NCBI GenBank assembly: GCA_013397455.1
Contig: VYZB01000211.1
Coordinates: 593,757-657,756, forward strand
Length of the DNA: 64,000 nt
Direction: 5' to 3'
From: Crotophaga sulcirostris
Taxonomy: Eukaryota; Chordata; Aves; Cuculiformes; Crotophagidae
The notes under the pieces are model-generated. The model was not told where the DNA came from. It did not search any database and saw nothing but the letters and a program-made list of their open reading frames with translations. How positions within the stretch are numbered: position 1 is the first letter of the stretch; every line of letters starts with the position of its first letter. The position numbers and the translations under genes were made by a program. This document shows, in pieces, positions 1 through 11,566 of this stretch.

Positions 1-556
1 GATACCTAGTTGTCTCCCACGTCAGGAAGAAAGATATAGTAATCTTCCTAGAGGTTAAACAGATGTCGGTGACTACGTAGTGACCATTTTCCAAATTTCA
101 GGACCACGCTCTAGCAGATAATAATGAGCAAGAAAGAAATTTGGAACTCAGGTAAAACCTCTCCTGAGATATCCCATCACAGCACAGCTTCCCTGAAGGT
201 CCTCCAGAAAGGGTTCAGCCAAGGAAGGCCTAACTCTGAGGCTTTCCTTTCCAAATGCCTTCTGAACAATTTTATAAAATGCACATTTAAAAATTGGAAA
301 TTACAATGTGGAGAATAACTGCTTGAAGATTTTGAAAAGTGTTGATCATTGACTAACATTCATTAACATCACTTACAGTAACCAGTGAATTTTGTGGGCA
401 GCTGACAGGAGATATCTTGACATTAATCTAGCAAAAGAATATTGAAATCACATGCTAATGTGACATACACAGAAAACCACTGCTTAGGATGTAGTATTTG
501 ATATTTTATTTAGAGGAGGATCAGGTCTTCTTTTAAGCTTTCAGATAAATTTTTAG
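1..556. other. Gene-free AT-rich sequence
   Basis: No coding region, repeat or RNA gene is recognisable here. The open frames are about 60 codons, overlap on opposite strands and match no family I know, so they look like chance. Confidence 0.6.
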
Positions 557-742
557 GAAAACTGACTCTGCCAGGAGGAAAATAAAAGAGGCTTTCTCAA
601 AATATTTTGTAAACTTAGAAGGGCTGGTAAAAAAATGTACTTCTTAATAATGATGTAGTAGTTCAAGTGACACATGTTCACTTGAAATTTGTGTGAAATG
701 CAGTGTGGGGGAGGAGAGCAGTTTCTGCACAATTCTGAACAA
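557..742 (+). repeat. Direct repeat, copy A (about 187 bp)
   Basis: This stretch is repeated in the same orientation at 2302-2488. By eye there are about 12 differences including one 1-base indel, so roughly 93-94% identity. Both copies start with GAAAACTGACTCTG and end with AATTCTGAACAA, and similarity stops sharply outside those points. Each copy holds a hairpin (here arms 662-670 and 678-686). The family is not recognised. It has no long TIRs, no CR1 3' octamer and no poly-A tail. It could be a local duplication or two copies of an unrecognised short dispersed repeat. The minus-strand open frame across it is only 69 codons and is not believed to be a gene. Confidence 0.9.
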
Positions 743-2301
743 GCAAGTAATCTTACTAGCAAGCTAAGATTGTTCCTAAATTATACTTTCAACTTCTTAC
801 TCAATTTGTTCTGCCACCTATAATTTTTTTCATTTTTAAATACCTTGCTCTTTCTACTTTATTTCCTTCTGCCTGTTTTCACTTGCCTTGCATTTGTTTG
901 TCATGTCTTATTAAGGATGAAATCTCTCCAGGGTTGGGAACTTGTCTTATTTATTTTTATAGAATTCTGCCTAAATATATGGTATTATGTAAATTATTTT
1001 AATTTTAAAATAATAAGACTTTCCTATCAAGACTGATTTTGAGGTTTGTACTCAATTTTTATTTATTATGCTCCTTATGTCGCTGCCAAGTTGGGTATAT
1101 TTTCATGCATATTCAAATACTTACCTTTCCTTATTGAGTGACTAAATTAATTTAGTTTACTTAAGGAGCTGGTTCTCCTATGAGAAGTCCCAATTTCAGG
1201 GGGCAAAATCATAGGCCCACTGGAGGTAATTAGAGTTTTACTTTTTACTTCACCAGGGACTATAGTTCACCCACAGCCTCAGGAGGTAGTGGCCTCTAGG
1301 CCATGAACTGCTATTAAGCTGATTGCAAGACAGTCTGATATCAGTTGCCATCAAATGTGGAAGAATCTATGAGCTACTGTCCTCCTTCTTCATCTTCTTC
1401 ATTAATTTGATTGTGTCAAACCCGTTCCGTTCTACTCGATATCACTTTCTTCAACTTCTTTAATTTGCCTGACATTCTGCTTTTGGCAAATGTACTTCCC
1501 CTGTTGCTCCGAGCTATGTTTATTTTATGCTTTCTTCACTCTCTGTTTTCTTTGGATTTCTTGCCCCCCCCCAGGCATCTCAGTCTTCTCATTCTCAAAC
1601 GTTTTGCTTTTTAGTTTTTTTCAAGTCTACTATCCTCACACCCACATTGTCTAATAACAACATTATATTGCATTAGATTCATAACTTAGAAACCTCCATG
1701 TCTCGAAGAAGCTAAATATTATTATTACCCTTACTTTCCAAACAGGAAAGCAAAACAGAAAGGCAAAGTGATTAGACAAAGCAAAAGGAGGAACCTGGTA
1801 TTTGCACACAGGAGACAATCTGCAACTTGTCTCGTGGCTGAGATTTTCTCATCCTATTGGGATGCCCCTCCCATGGCTGTGCGATTATATTGCCTGCATG
1901 GCTGAAGCAAACAACAGCCACATTGTCATTTTGCAGCATCTTGGGTTGTTTCCACTATTAGCAGCTCACAGAAGAGCCCCTATGAAATCAAGGATCAAGT
2001 ATAAATTACGCTGAATAGGCTGAAATTCGTTTTAGGAGTCACAGCATCTAGAAACTCAAGAAGGCTCAAACTTCACAGGCATCTGAGTATGTCTCATACA
2101 GACCTACCACTCAGCATGCACATCAGTCTCTGTGCAGACTATATTGTATCTCTGGGGGAGGGGAAACCAAACAAAAGACTCAAACAAAAATAATTCACAA
2201 TTAATAGAAGCTACCCTCCTAAGTAATTTCTTAAGAAGTGTGATTGCTTGTAGGAATATTTTTACCACATTTTGTTTATAACTGAAAGCAAGAAAATCTG
2301 A
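743..2301. other. Spacer between the two 187-bp repeats
   Basis: About 1.56 kb of AT-rich sequence with no recognisable gene. I looked for signs that the flanking repeats are LTRs. I saw no gag or pol coding, no convincing primer-binding site and no clear polypurine tract. There is a pyrimidine-rich stretch near 1380-1620, including a C tract at 1563-1572. Confidence 0.6.
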
Positions 2302-2488
2302 GAAAACTGACTCTGCCAGGAGGAGAATATAAGATGCTATCTCAAAATATTTTGTAAACTTAGAAGGGCTGGTAAAAAAAATATGTTTCTTAATAATGAT
2401 GTAGTAGTTCAAGTGACACAAGTTCACTTGAAATTTGCATGAAATGCAGTGTAGGGGAGGAGAGCAGTTTCTGCACAATTCTGAACAA
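2302..2488 (+). repeat. Direct repeat, copy B (about 187 bp)
   Basis: Second copy of the sequence at 557-742, in the same orientation. The hairpin is kept: arms TTCAAGTGA (2408-2416) and TCACTTGAA (2424-2432) are identical to copy A and only the 7-nt loop differs. The octamer AAATTTTT lies at the outer edge of both copies (547-554 and 2487-2494). In such AT-rich sequence this could be coincidence. Confidence 0.9.
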
Positions 2489-5400
2489 ATTTTTGAATTT
2501 TAATGCATTTTTATTGCAATGGGTTTGCTTTATCCTAGCACAAATATAGGATGCTACTTCACTGGAAAGAAAAAGAGTGAATTTCAATAAAACTGAAGAA
2601 TAACTATCAAGGGTGTTTGTTTCTTTTAAACATTATACACAGTTGTTGTAATGCTGGCAAAGATGTGTGCCAGAAAGCTACATATCTGCTACTACAAACT
2701 GCTTGTTTCACCCTTTATTCAGTAACAGCTGGTAAAATGGTGTTTAAGAACGGTTTTGATTTAGTCTAATGAGAAACTATGTTGCAATGCACTGTACTGC
2801 CTGCAGAAAATAATTGGACAAACATTGATTTTTATGGTGCTATAATAGTTTAATTTCTGATAAATAGGAATTTATATGCATAGTTATTTGCTACCATTCC
2901 TCTATCCATACACAGGCTAGAGGTTTGCTTGCAAACAAAATGAAACAAACAAAACAAACGAGTCTTGAAATGAAGCTTAGCTGTTTGAGAGCTGTTAGAA
3001 CTGAAAAAGGTCTCCCTTAAGTATTTAGTTTTCCTACTCAACTGACATTACACCAAGCTACTGTCAAAGGTAACCAGACAGTGGGATCTACAGAGAGGCA
3101 GAAGGAAATTAGAACACACCGATACCAACAAAAAAGGGGGATAGCCAGAAGACAGAGCATGGAGAACAGAATAAACTGAACTTCACTGTTCAGTCTAGTA
3201 TACACTACCTATCACTTGAATTATTAAATATCTGATTTATGTATTTTATGTATCGAATATTTCTTAAATACACCAAGACAGGTTCTCCTATCAATTCAGA
3301 CCACTCAAACTGAAAATACATACACACACAAAAAGAAATATAGTGTAAGAACCATATTGAGCCTTTCCAGGAAAAAAGTATGTCCAATCCGTAGGGGAGC
3401 ATCACAGAAACTGGTCCAAAATAATGTGGTGGTGAATCAGTCCATGTCACTTGGTCTGGCTGTCAGGGATCGACCCCTAGAAGTAGCAGAGCAGATGTAG
3501 ATATGGATGCCACCGTGAAGATAAAGTTTTCCTTTGAGGTCTAAATGGAAGTGCAGCTGCACAATGGAACAGTCATAAGAAGACCAGGGTATGCCACCCT
3601 GTCCTTAAATAAAAATTTAATCCAAATCAAACATATTTGGTCTAAAATGGTTTTAATTCTCCCCCAATCTCATTATTTCTCCATCTCTTGCAATCTGTGT
3701 ACCACTTTCAGCTTGCCATCTGTACAGCAGTGTATGCAGAAGAATAATAATCATAATTAGCTACCAATGAAAGCCTAAAAATTGTAATGCTCATAATGTT
3801 ACTTCTGGTTATGTAGTCTTGAAATATTCATATGTTGTTGGCTCTCTGATAGTTCTTTCTATTTAATATCTTTCAATATACTAATTACTTTCAAGTTTAA
3901 ATCTCAGTGTTAATACTAAAGTCCTGTTCAACCTAACTTTACACCTTAATGGCAGCATCGGAATCTCAAAGCCTGGAGAAGCAATTGATGTACGTAGCAT
4001 TCAAGTATTTCATTATACCTTGTTCGTCTCTAAATCTCCCTGTTTATTCTTCCTTTTACTCAAGAATTGATCTTTCCTCTTCTCCTAATTTTAATCATAA
4101 TTTTCTACTTCTCTCCTCTTTGAATTAGAATTTTATCTTCTCTCTTTCATGTGTTTTTGAAGAACCTTTTTTTCCCCTGGTACTATTTCTTCTGTCTTCT
4201 GTAAACACTATTTCAGTTATGATTTTCTGCAGTGGAAATGAGTGTGGCTTCTACTTCTGTACTTTCTCTTTTGAACTTAGTTTTCTTCTGGTGAACTAGA
4301 GCACTGTGTGCTGTCCATATTTTATCTTGCCTCCACTGTACAGAGCAAACTGACTTTCTGATGTGGGAGCACATTATTTCATAAACGGAGGTAACTCATT
4401 TGAACTTGTTTTGGAATTACAGAAATAACTTCGTACCTTTTAATGCAGCCTAAGGAAAACATAAACTGGATTTGAATTCCTTCAGGCTTTTCTCTGCTCA
4501 ATTTGGTCAGGTTTCTTATGCCTTTCCCTACTGTGCTCATTATCTAAGCTCGGATACCTGCAGTAGTTCAATATCCTGACTATCTGGAACCAAGAGGAAC
4601 ATAAGAACTCCCTTCATTTCTTTCATATATTCTTCTAGGGGTAATTTAAATCCATCCATATTTTAGGGTTTTCTGCAAGTTATTTTGCAGAGGCTGGCTT
4701 AATAGTGCACACCATCAGATTTTTCTAAACTGTTTTACATATTTCCAAACAGGTTTTTTTCCACATATTAAGAATGGGCCCTGTCATGTAGTCATCTTTT
4801 GGATGATTACAACTTCAACTTAAATTTATTGGGAGTTTTCAGTGTGACTCTAATGCAGGATGAAAAGCACTCATGACATCTGATACCTATTAATTTGGGA
4901 ATTCACAATTTAAGACCTTCAGCATTATGAGTGTCTTACTTATTTGCAAATACATTTCAAAGTGTGTTTGCTTGTGCTTATAATGACATTATGCTGAGAA
5001 TATTTCCCCCTCAAAGGAATTTATCATATTTTGTTTGCTATTACCAACATGTTTTTTGAGCTGTTAGTCTGAAACAAATATTTAGACAAGTGAAGGAAGT
5101 AGTATTATTATTTCTCCCATTGCACATTAGTAAAATGTAAAGTGCTGTGCACCTAGATTGTTATCTGTTTCTGATGAAGCTTGTGATTATATTTTCTGGG
5201 TTTAGTTTGAAAGCTAAGACATCTGTTTATCTGGTGCATACAGAATAACTCTCATGTCTCTTCATCTCTAAAATTTTCAAAGGCTTTCATTCTGTTTTAA
5301 ATCCTTTGAAGAAGCAGTAATCAAAGACAAAAATTATCAGAGGTACATTTTTGTTTTCCAAACAATGAAAATAACAACGCTCATCCTACTCCGATTTCAG

Positions 5401-6520
5401 GCACTTGCAATGAAACTTCAAACCTGGAGATTTGCCACACAAATCAAAAGTAATATGGGTAGCAGCAAACTCCAAAGTGCTGGCTGGATTACAGTTAATA
5501 CGGGTGCACACCCCCCACACTTCAATTCATCATATAAATTTAAACCAGGCATTTAAATAATAAAGACCAATAAGGCAATGCAAAGACTTCAAAAAACATA
5601 TCCCATCACAGCATGACAATGCATCAAAGTTTTTTCCTTCTCCTTTTTTATTCAGATAAAGAAATCAGGGAGAATAATGGCGAAATGCCTTTGTAGCACA
5701 GAAGCATACTGAAAACAGAACATTGAACAAACAATATTTTGCCATTCAAAACTGATTTTCAATTTCAAAACTTAGGTCAAAGTAATATTTTGCAGGAAGG
5801 AATCAATATATTGTTGAAAAGAAATTCGCATTGCAGTTGAACTGTTTTAAGTAAGATTTTTTTTCTACAAAATCTATTCAAACTAGTTTTAATTAGCACT
5901 TGAGGGGAAAACTAATGGGGGACTTTCTTGAGGAATATAAAAGTTTGCTGAGCATTTTTCATTAATTTGTTGCTTCTACATTTATCTCTAGTATGACCAT
6001 GTAATTTGGAATAGTCTTTGGGCAGAAAAGAAAGAATATTTAGTGAAGTTAAAAAATAGTGAGAATATTTGAAAGGTTTTGCAAAAATTCTAATTAGTTT
6101 GTGGTAGATTTGGATACCGTGGGTAAAATCCCACACAAACTTGAAGTTCAAACATGATCATTACAGATTTGACTGTAATCTTTTATTTTATTAGAGATTG
6201 CCACAATGAAGATGATAATTAAGAACAAATTCTGTAGTTAGTGACTAGGGATTCCTGCTATCCAGTATTAGATCTCTGCACTGTAGTCATCTACTTAGCT
6301 AATCATACTTTACAGACAATGCAGAGAAACTCATGTTTCTAGCCTACTGTTCACCTGACCTATTGTAGACTTCTGTTTAAGATGAAATTAATTACAGCAT
6401 CTGTAAAAGGAGCTTTGATGACCAGGTCACTGGTAGCTCACATCTATGTTATAGCCATCTGCATTTGGTCAAAAGGATTTCATTCTAGGTCTGTGTATTT
6501 CCTCCTGATTTCAGTTTTTC
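2489..6520. other. Gene-free AT-rich sequence
   Basis: About 4 kb with no supported gene or mobile element. Open frames stay under about 90 codons and have no recognisable content. An (AAAC)-like patch lies near 2937-2960. Confidence 0.6.
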
Positions 6521-6669
6521 AGAAAGCAAGCAAGCAAGCAAGAAAGAAAGAAAGAAAGAAGGAAAGGAAAGGTGGAAGGAAAGGTGGAAGGAAGGAAGGA
6601 AGGAAGGAAGGAAGGAAGGAAGGAAGGAAGGAAGGAAGGAAGGAAGGAAGGAAGGAAAGGGAAAAAAGA
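6521..6669 (+). repeat. Compound purine microsatellite, (GGAA)18 core
   Basis: Reading along the plus strand, the tract runs (CAAG)4, then (AAAG)n, then GGAAA/GGTGGAA steps, then 18 uninterrupted GGAA units at 6586-6657. From 6586 to 6669 every base is a purine. The long open frames across it, poly Lys/Arg/Gly/Glu on the plus strand and Phe/Leu/Pro/Ser on the minus strand, are by-products of the repeat and not genes. Confidence 0.97.
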
Positions 6670-7404
6670 TTCAAGACTTCTGAACCAAGCATAGCCTTCA
6701 CGCTAAAGATGTTCCTTATCATGCTCATCAGTATTCCTATAGCTGCTCAGTCACTAGAATTAGGCTGAGGACTAAAATAAATAAATAAAAGAAAAGAAAG
6801 GAAGTAATACAGTAGCATTTCAGTACTTGGGGTTCACTCTGGAGTGCACAGAAGACATCACACAGGGTCACAGTCCTACAAGTTCAACATTCCTTGTGAA
6901 CCCTGCACTTGTAGTCGTAACAACATGCAATGGGACTCTCATGGGATACTGTGCCAAGGCTGTGCAACCCAGACATGCCTCTGATCCCTTCGGGTACCAG
7001 TTGTACAAATAGCATGCAAATTCTACCCTCACAGCTACACTGACCAGGAGGAGCTGACTGAAGTTGATGTATGCTGTGCTGGAAGGTAGAAAGAAACTTT
7101 CAAAGTTGCCAAGATTTTTGACCTGGGATTTCCACTTGATTTATTGCTGATATGTAGTGCGTACATACCTAGCATTGAGAACAAAAAAAACCCAGTAATT
7201 TGGCACTCATAAGAAGCTAGGAAACTGTCCTCCATAATTTTTTGGCAACATTTTTTTAATTAGAAATATCTCCCTCATCTTTATATTTTTGTATTAAACA
7301 AGTATAATTTGATTAGATCAATAATGATCAAAATAAGCTTGGACAGAAACAATTTTCGGTTCATTTAATAACTATGAAGCCTGAGTCCTGGGCCCCCAAA
7401 AGGT
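6670..7404. other. Gene-free spacer between two polypurine tracts
   Basis: Unique sequence with a small AAAT/GAAA patch at 6773-6801. The open frames of about 60 codons are not supported as genes. Confidence 0.6.
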
Positions 7405-7520
7405 GAGGGAGGGGGAAAGGAGAGGGAAAGGGAAAAGGAAAGGGAAAGGGAAAAGGAAAAGGAAAGGGAAAAGGAAAAGAAGGTCACGGAAGGGAAGGTC
7501 AAGGAAGGGAAGGGAAGGGA
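7405..7520 (+). repeat. Polypurine GGGAAA-like tract
   Basis: 7405-7482 is 78 consecutive purines built from GGGAAA, GGAAAA and GAGGG steps. After two short interruptions the tract continues as GGAAGGGAAGG to 7520. Many G-triplets are present, but at least one loop is 8-9 nt, so the usual G-quadruplex pattern (loops of 1-7) is only marginally met. Mirror-symmetric purine tracts of this kind can form triplex (H-) DNA, which is inference here. Confidence 0.93.
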
Positions 7521-8614
7521 TTTTTCTAGCCTTAATAATTTAAAATAAACCTGCTGTTCTCCTTTGTTTTAGAATGCTCAGTGCTATCACATCATATCTT
7601 CGATATTGCAGTGCAATTTACATAAGTTTGATTAGTCTTGTAAGAAAGGCAGCAAGTGCTAAAAGTGGCAGCTCTCCTCTGCATTATCCTAGGACCATAT
7701 CTTCCCTGCCCGTATAGGGCAGTGCTGGCTCTAAGTCCTGTTGAGTCAGGGCTGAATTCAAAGCCCTGTGAGTGGCTAAGACCGTGGTTTATCAATGCCT
7801 TTGAGATGATCTAAGCCCAACCTACTACTGAAAGTGATAATTCCCTCAACTTTTCCTCTGCCTGTATATTCCACTCCCTCAGTCTCCACTAGCATTTACA
7901 CAAAAGCAACTGATCCAACTGGGAGGCTGGGTGTTGGATCAATTCCAGAGCCGGCTTACAAGGTAGCCATATGATCTCACGTGCTGGCACAAGGGAAAAG
8001 GTGAGAACAGACAGCCCGGGTGGGAAGGATGGAGGGATCATCTACTTTAGCAACATTTCATACTTAAGTTAGATTAAAGTGCTCATGAAAGCACAGCCTA
8101 ATTTAATTCATATTTCCAAGGTCCTCAGTGTTTCCAAGATAGATGAGCGACTGTCACACTCTCTGACTCTCACTTCTACCTCCCTCCCCTCCATCTGGGA
8201 ACAACCTCAAGATGCTATCATCATAGCAACAAAAGAGCCCTCAAAAGCATATTTGCCTGTCAGCTGGGTAGTTGACTTCAATTAGAAGTGTGAGGAGTTT
8301 TGTCCTCTAGGTCACAGGTAGATTTTTATAGCCAGATTGGGTTGACTAACGAATCTATTTGTATCCTGTGGCTTTACCTGCATGATTTGCTTTTTGGGGA
8401 CAGGAAATAACAGTAGGGTCAGCTATGCATATCTTATGACCTTGCTCTAAATGGAAGATATAGAATTACAGTAAAACCCAATGCAATTATTGTAAGGAAA
8501 CTTGAGATCTTCAGGTTCCAGTTACAAAAAATAAGAAAAGGAAAAGGTGAGGGAAATTAAAAATAAATAAAGAAAGTGGAGGAAACCAAATACTTTTTAT
8601 TTTTTATATACTAT
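7521..8614. other. Gene-free sequence up to the assembly gap
   Basis: No gene or repeat family is recognised. The sequence just before the gap is A/T-rich (TTTTTATTTTTTATATACTAT). Confidence 0.6.
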
Positions 8615-8652
8615 NNNNNNNNNNNNNNNNNNNNNNNNNNNNNNNNNNNNNN
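8615..8652. other. Assembly gap, 38 N
   Basis: A run of 38 undetermined bases. The odd length suggests an estimated or partly closed gap and not a fixed-size placeholder. Flanks are AT-rich on the left and unique on the right. Confidence 0.99.
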
Positions 8653-8945
8653 TATTGGTAGCCCCTCTGCCTGGATGGATGAATACTCTTTTTAAACTCA
8701 TGAATAATTGTGTCTTAATAAAATTAATTTCAGTATTAGCCTCAAAATACTAAAAGAGAAAGTTTTGTATGTTTTGTATGATAATTGAAGACCTATCCAC
8801 TATAAACTGATATGCTAGTAAGTATTCCAGAGAGAGAGAGAGAGAAAAACAACTGATGTCTTTGTTGAATATAAGTCTAAAATGGTGGCTGTCTTAATTA
8901 TTGTTGTTCCCACGGAAAATAATTATTTTGCCTTTTTGCTTTCAG

Positions 8946-9083
8946 CAGGTCTTGCCCCTCTCTCCTCTGCCCAGTGGAAGAATATCCCCACTGCTGAGTT
9001 ACAATGTAGGTGTGCAAATCATTGACCCAAATACCAATTCAGGTGTATTTGACCACTCTTTAAGGAACGGAATGCCTGGGACT
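8946..9083 (+). other. Weak exon candidate, 138 bp, phase 0-0
   Basis: The sequence shows a pyrimidine-rich tract ending TGCTTTCAG at 8945, then 138 bases open in one frame, then ACT|GTGAGC at 9084, a plausible splice donor. The length is exactly 46 codons, entering and leaving in phase 0. The peptide, starting QVLPLSPLPSGRISP, matches nothing I recognise. Pseudo-exons with good splice sites are common in vertebrate introns, so this may be chance. No neighbouring exon was identified. Confidence 0.15.
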
Positions 9084-9324
9084 GTGAGCTCAGGAAAGAC
9101 AGATATTTTTAAAATAATAATAAAGAAATGGTTGTGTTTAGAATGCAGAACTGACAAGTAATATCTAAAATAGATGTTTGGACCCTACACTTGAAGGTAT
9201 TGCAAGCATAATGTATCCCGTTTCTAATCCCCTTTGACATTCCTAGGTGAGCTCTCTCAGAAGAAAGGAAAGTCTGATTTGTTTAACAGGCCCCCAGTGT
9301 CAATCATTCAGTGTTAATAAAATG

Positions 9325-9344
9325 CCCCATTGCAGACAATGGGG
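9325..9344. repeat. Short palindrome CCCCATTG / CAATGGGG
   Basis: Two perfect 8-bp inverted arms separated by 4 nt (CAGA). The arm sequence resembles the CCCATTGA/TCAATGGG core of the old palindromic repeats suspected elsewhere in the window, but the flanks do not extend that match. Confidence 0.6.
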
Positions 9345-11446
9345 GTCAGCAGCAGGCTTTCCTCAAATCGTACCGTAAAATACTGAGCTGCATGTGAAGA
9401 TGAGAAAAAGACATTTTGAGGAAACTGGACTTGCAGAGTCCTATTCCAAAACAGGGACATTAAAATGGACAAAGGGATTCAAGTGCCTCGTGTCTGGTGT
9501 AATTTTAAATGCCTTAGGCTCTGTCTGCATCATAAGGTAGTGGAAACCAAGAAGAATATGCTCACAGTGCTCAGGATCCTGTGTCCATACCACACACATC
9601 TCACATTTTTTCACTATGGACTATCTCTAGCCTGGTCCCAGAGGGTGAACATTCACTTTGCATCCTTTCGATTTAGTGTCATTGCCCAAAAGCCTGGTTC
9701 ACATGCTCTGGAACCACTTTGTGATGGGAACCACAGTGTACAAAGGGGGCCCAGGAAGAGATTTATTTCAAAAATGTGCTGCTGATCCAAACAGCCACAG
9801 GATATCTATCTGAGACATTTAGGGAGGCAGATGGGTGAAACTCTATGAAAGACTTTTGCCTTTCTGAAGGAATATTTGGGGGGTAGGCAAGACACTCTGG
9901 CATGTCCACAATGGCAATAAGCGCCTCTGCCACTCCCTAAAGGCAAAGGGAATTGGGTGAATACAGCTGATGGCAAAATTAAAGCAAATCTGAGCTCTGC
10001 AAGTATGCCGCCCAAAACAAACAATCCCCCTAATGTTCCTGTCTGTGAAAGCAGAACTCCGTGACAGTAAATGAGGTATTTATACATATTTACACAGAAT
10101 CTTTTTCTTTTATCTCCTCTGTTTGTATAGGCCTATGAACCTCTGAGAATTATCTGTATTTATCTGCCAGAGACCTCCCATTTGGTTTTGTATCTCTTTA
10201 GTTCTATCTTTTCTTTATTTCCAGAAGTCCACATGGCAGCTTTCCAATTGTATTTATCCACTCCAACTAATTGAGTCACATAAATGCAAGTAATTTGAAG
10301 CATTATTGTGAGAGATTTCTGTTTGCCTCTTTAATTAAGCAGTTGTTCACAGGTGCATACAGTTACAACAAAATTAATTGATAGCTTTATATTGCAGTTT
10401 TTGAGTCTGCTGTTATGTGATGTTTGCAAACAGTGCCATTAGATACAGTATGTCTTATCTTGTTCATAGGGAACATTTCTCATTTTCCTTTAGAAAAGGT
10501 TAGGACAGATTGACCTGTATATTGGAAAATCTATTCAAGCAGTAAAGGTAATTTTCCTAAGAAGGAAACAGAGCAAATGTTTATTTATGGAATAGTTTAT
10601 TACCAACAGGAAGAGCTGCAACCCTGCTTTATTTTTCTACATCCATAGCAAGTAACTTAAATGTCAAAAACCATTGCTAGGGGAAGAGAATAACTTCTTG
10701 TGGAAATTGTGGGCACTTCATTTACTGTTGTTAGGGGCTTCATTACCCTAACCATACAGGATTGTTATAGGTTTATTAATCAAGTTTCTTTTATATCACC
10801 CAGGGTTCCTTTGACTGAACTGAAACATTAAAAATAGTACATAAAAATGTATTTTAGCAACAACCTGGGAAAATTTTGAAAGTATAAGCATGTGAATCTG
10901 CTTTCATCTTATATGACTATGGGTAGCTAACTTCAGGCTACTGGTGGTCTAACTGGAAAAAATGGGCTGATCTACAGTTGGAATATCCACCTGGAAGTGA
11001 CTACTGCTTTCTCTTTATCTGTGCACTAGTTATCAAGTTACATAAGAATGAATTTAGGCTACAGGCATGTTTTTTATAACATACAATTTTCCTGAAATAT
11101 CTTAATTTTCTTTTCTATCTAGGTATAAATTGAAGACCAAAATATGTGTTTAAGTGCCTAGGAAAATACCTTGTTTAGTAAATACTTAAGTAGATCAGTG
11201 GCTCTCGGATTTTTTTAAGCTCTTCCTGGCAGAGTTCTTATTCCTTGCCTCAAAAAAAGAATTAATAAAATAGTAAAAAATAAAATAGATAATAATTTAC
11301 CATTAACTGAGGTGAGAACAATAAAAGGTGTATGTTTTCTTTCACATTTAAACAGTCCCAAACTTCTACTATATGCTTTTCCTATAGACTTACTAGTGAT
11401 AGCAATAGCATAAGCACTGTCCTAAACTTATTTATTATATTAATCA

Positions 11447-11566
11447 TAAAACTGCTTTGTTGGAAAAGACCTTTGAGATCTTTGAGTCCAAACACACCTG
11501 TCCACTACTAAACCATATCCCTAAGCGCTTCATCTACCTCACTTTTAAATACCTCCAGGTGCTGCG
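11447..11566 (-). mobile_element. CR1 LINE 3' fragment
   Basis: Read on the plus strand, it carries the antisense CR1 landmarks in order: TTGGAAAAGACCTTTGAGATC, a 'tccaaac' stretch, 'ccactactaaaccatatccctaag' and 'acctccaggtgctg'. These are the usual order for the reverse complement of a CR1 3' end. The terminal octamers themselves are not clearly kept. It is worn and 5'-truncated, with no coding potential. Confidence 0.8.

Larger units (their letters stand above)
8653..11446. other. Gene-free sequence with one weak exon candidate
   Basis: Contains a short (GA)n at 8830-8845, an exon-like segment at 8946-9083 listed separately, and a palindrome at 9325-9344. The stretch 9240-10090 looks somewhat less AT-rich than its surroundings. 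It has open frames of 106 codons (plus, 9465-9785) and 93 codons (minus, 9806-10087) with no recognisable family, so I do not call them. Confidence 0.55.

Noticed and set aside
2104..2478. Minus-strand 124-codon open frame sharing a peptide with the frame at 553-762
   Set aside because: The shared peptide comes only from the 187-bp DNA duplication. The frame does not extend consistently in both copies and shows no family resemblance.
557..2488. Reading the two 187-bp repeats as the LTRs of a small retrovirus-like element
   Set aside because: A TG...CA frame can be drawn inside the repeat, but homology continues 6 bases outside it in both copies. No gag/pol or clear primer site lies between, and the shared AAATTTTT flank is low-complexity.
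6382..6768. 128-codon Lys/Arg/Gly-rich open frame
   Set aside because: It is produced by the purine microsatellite and has no unique coding content.
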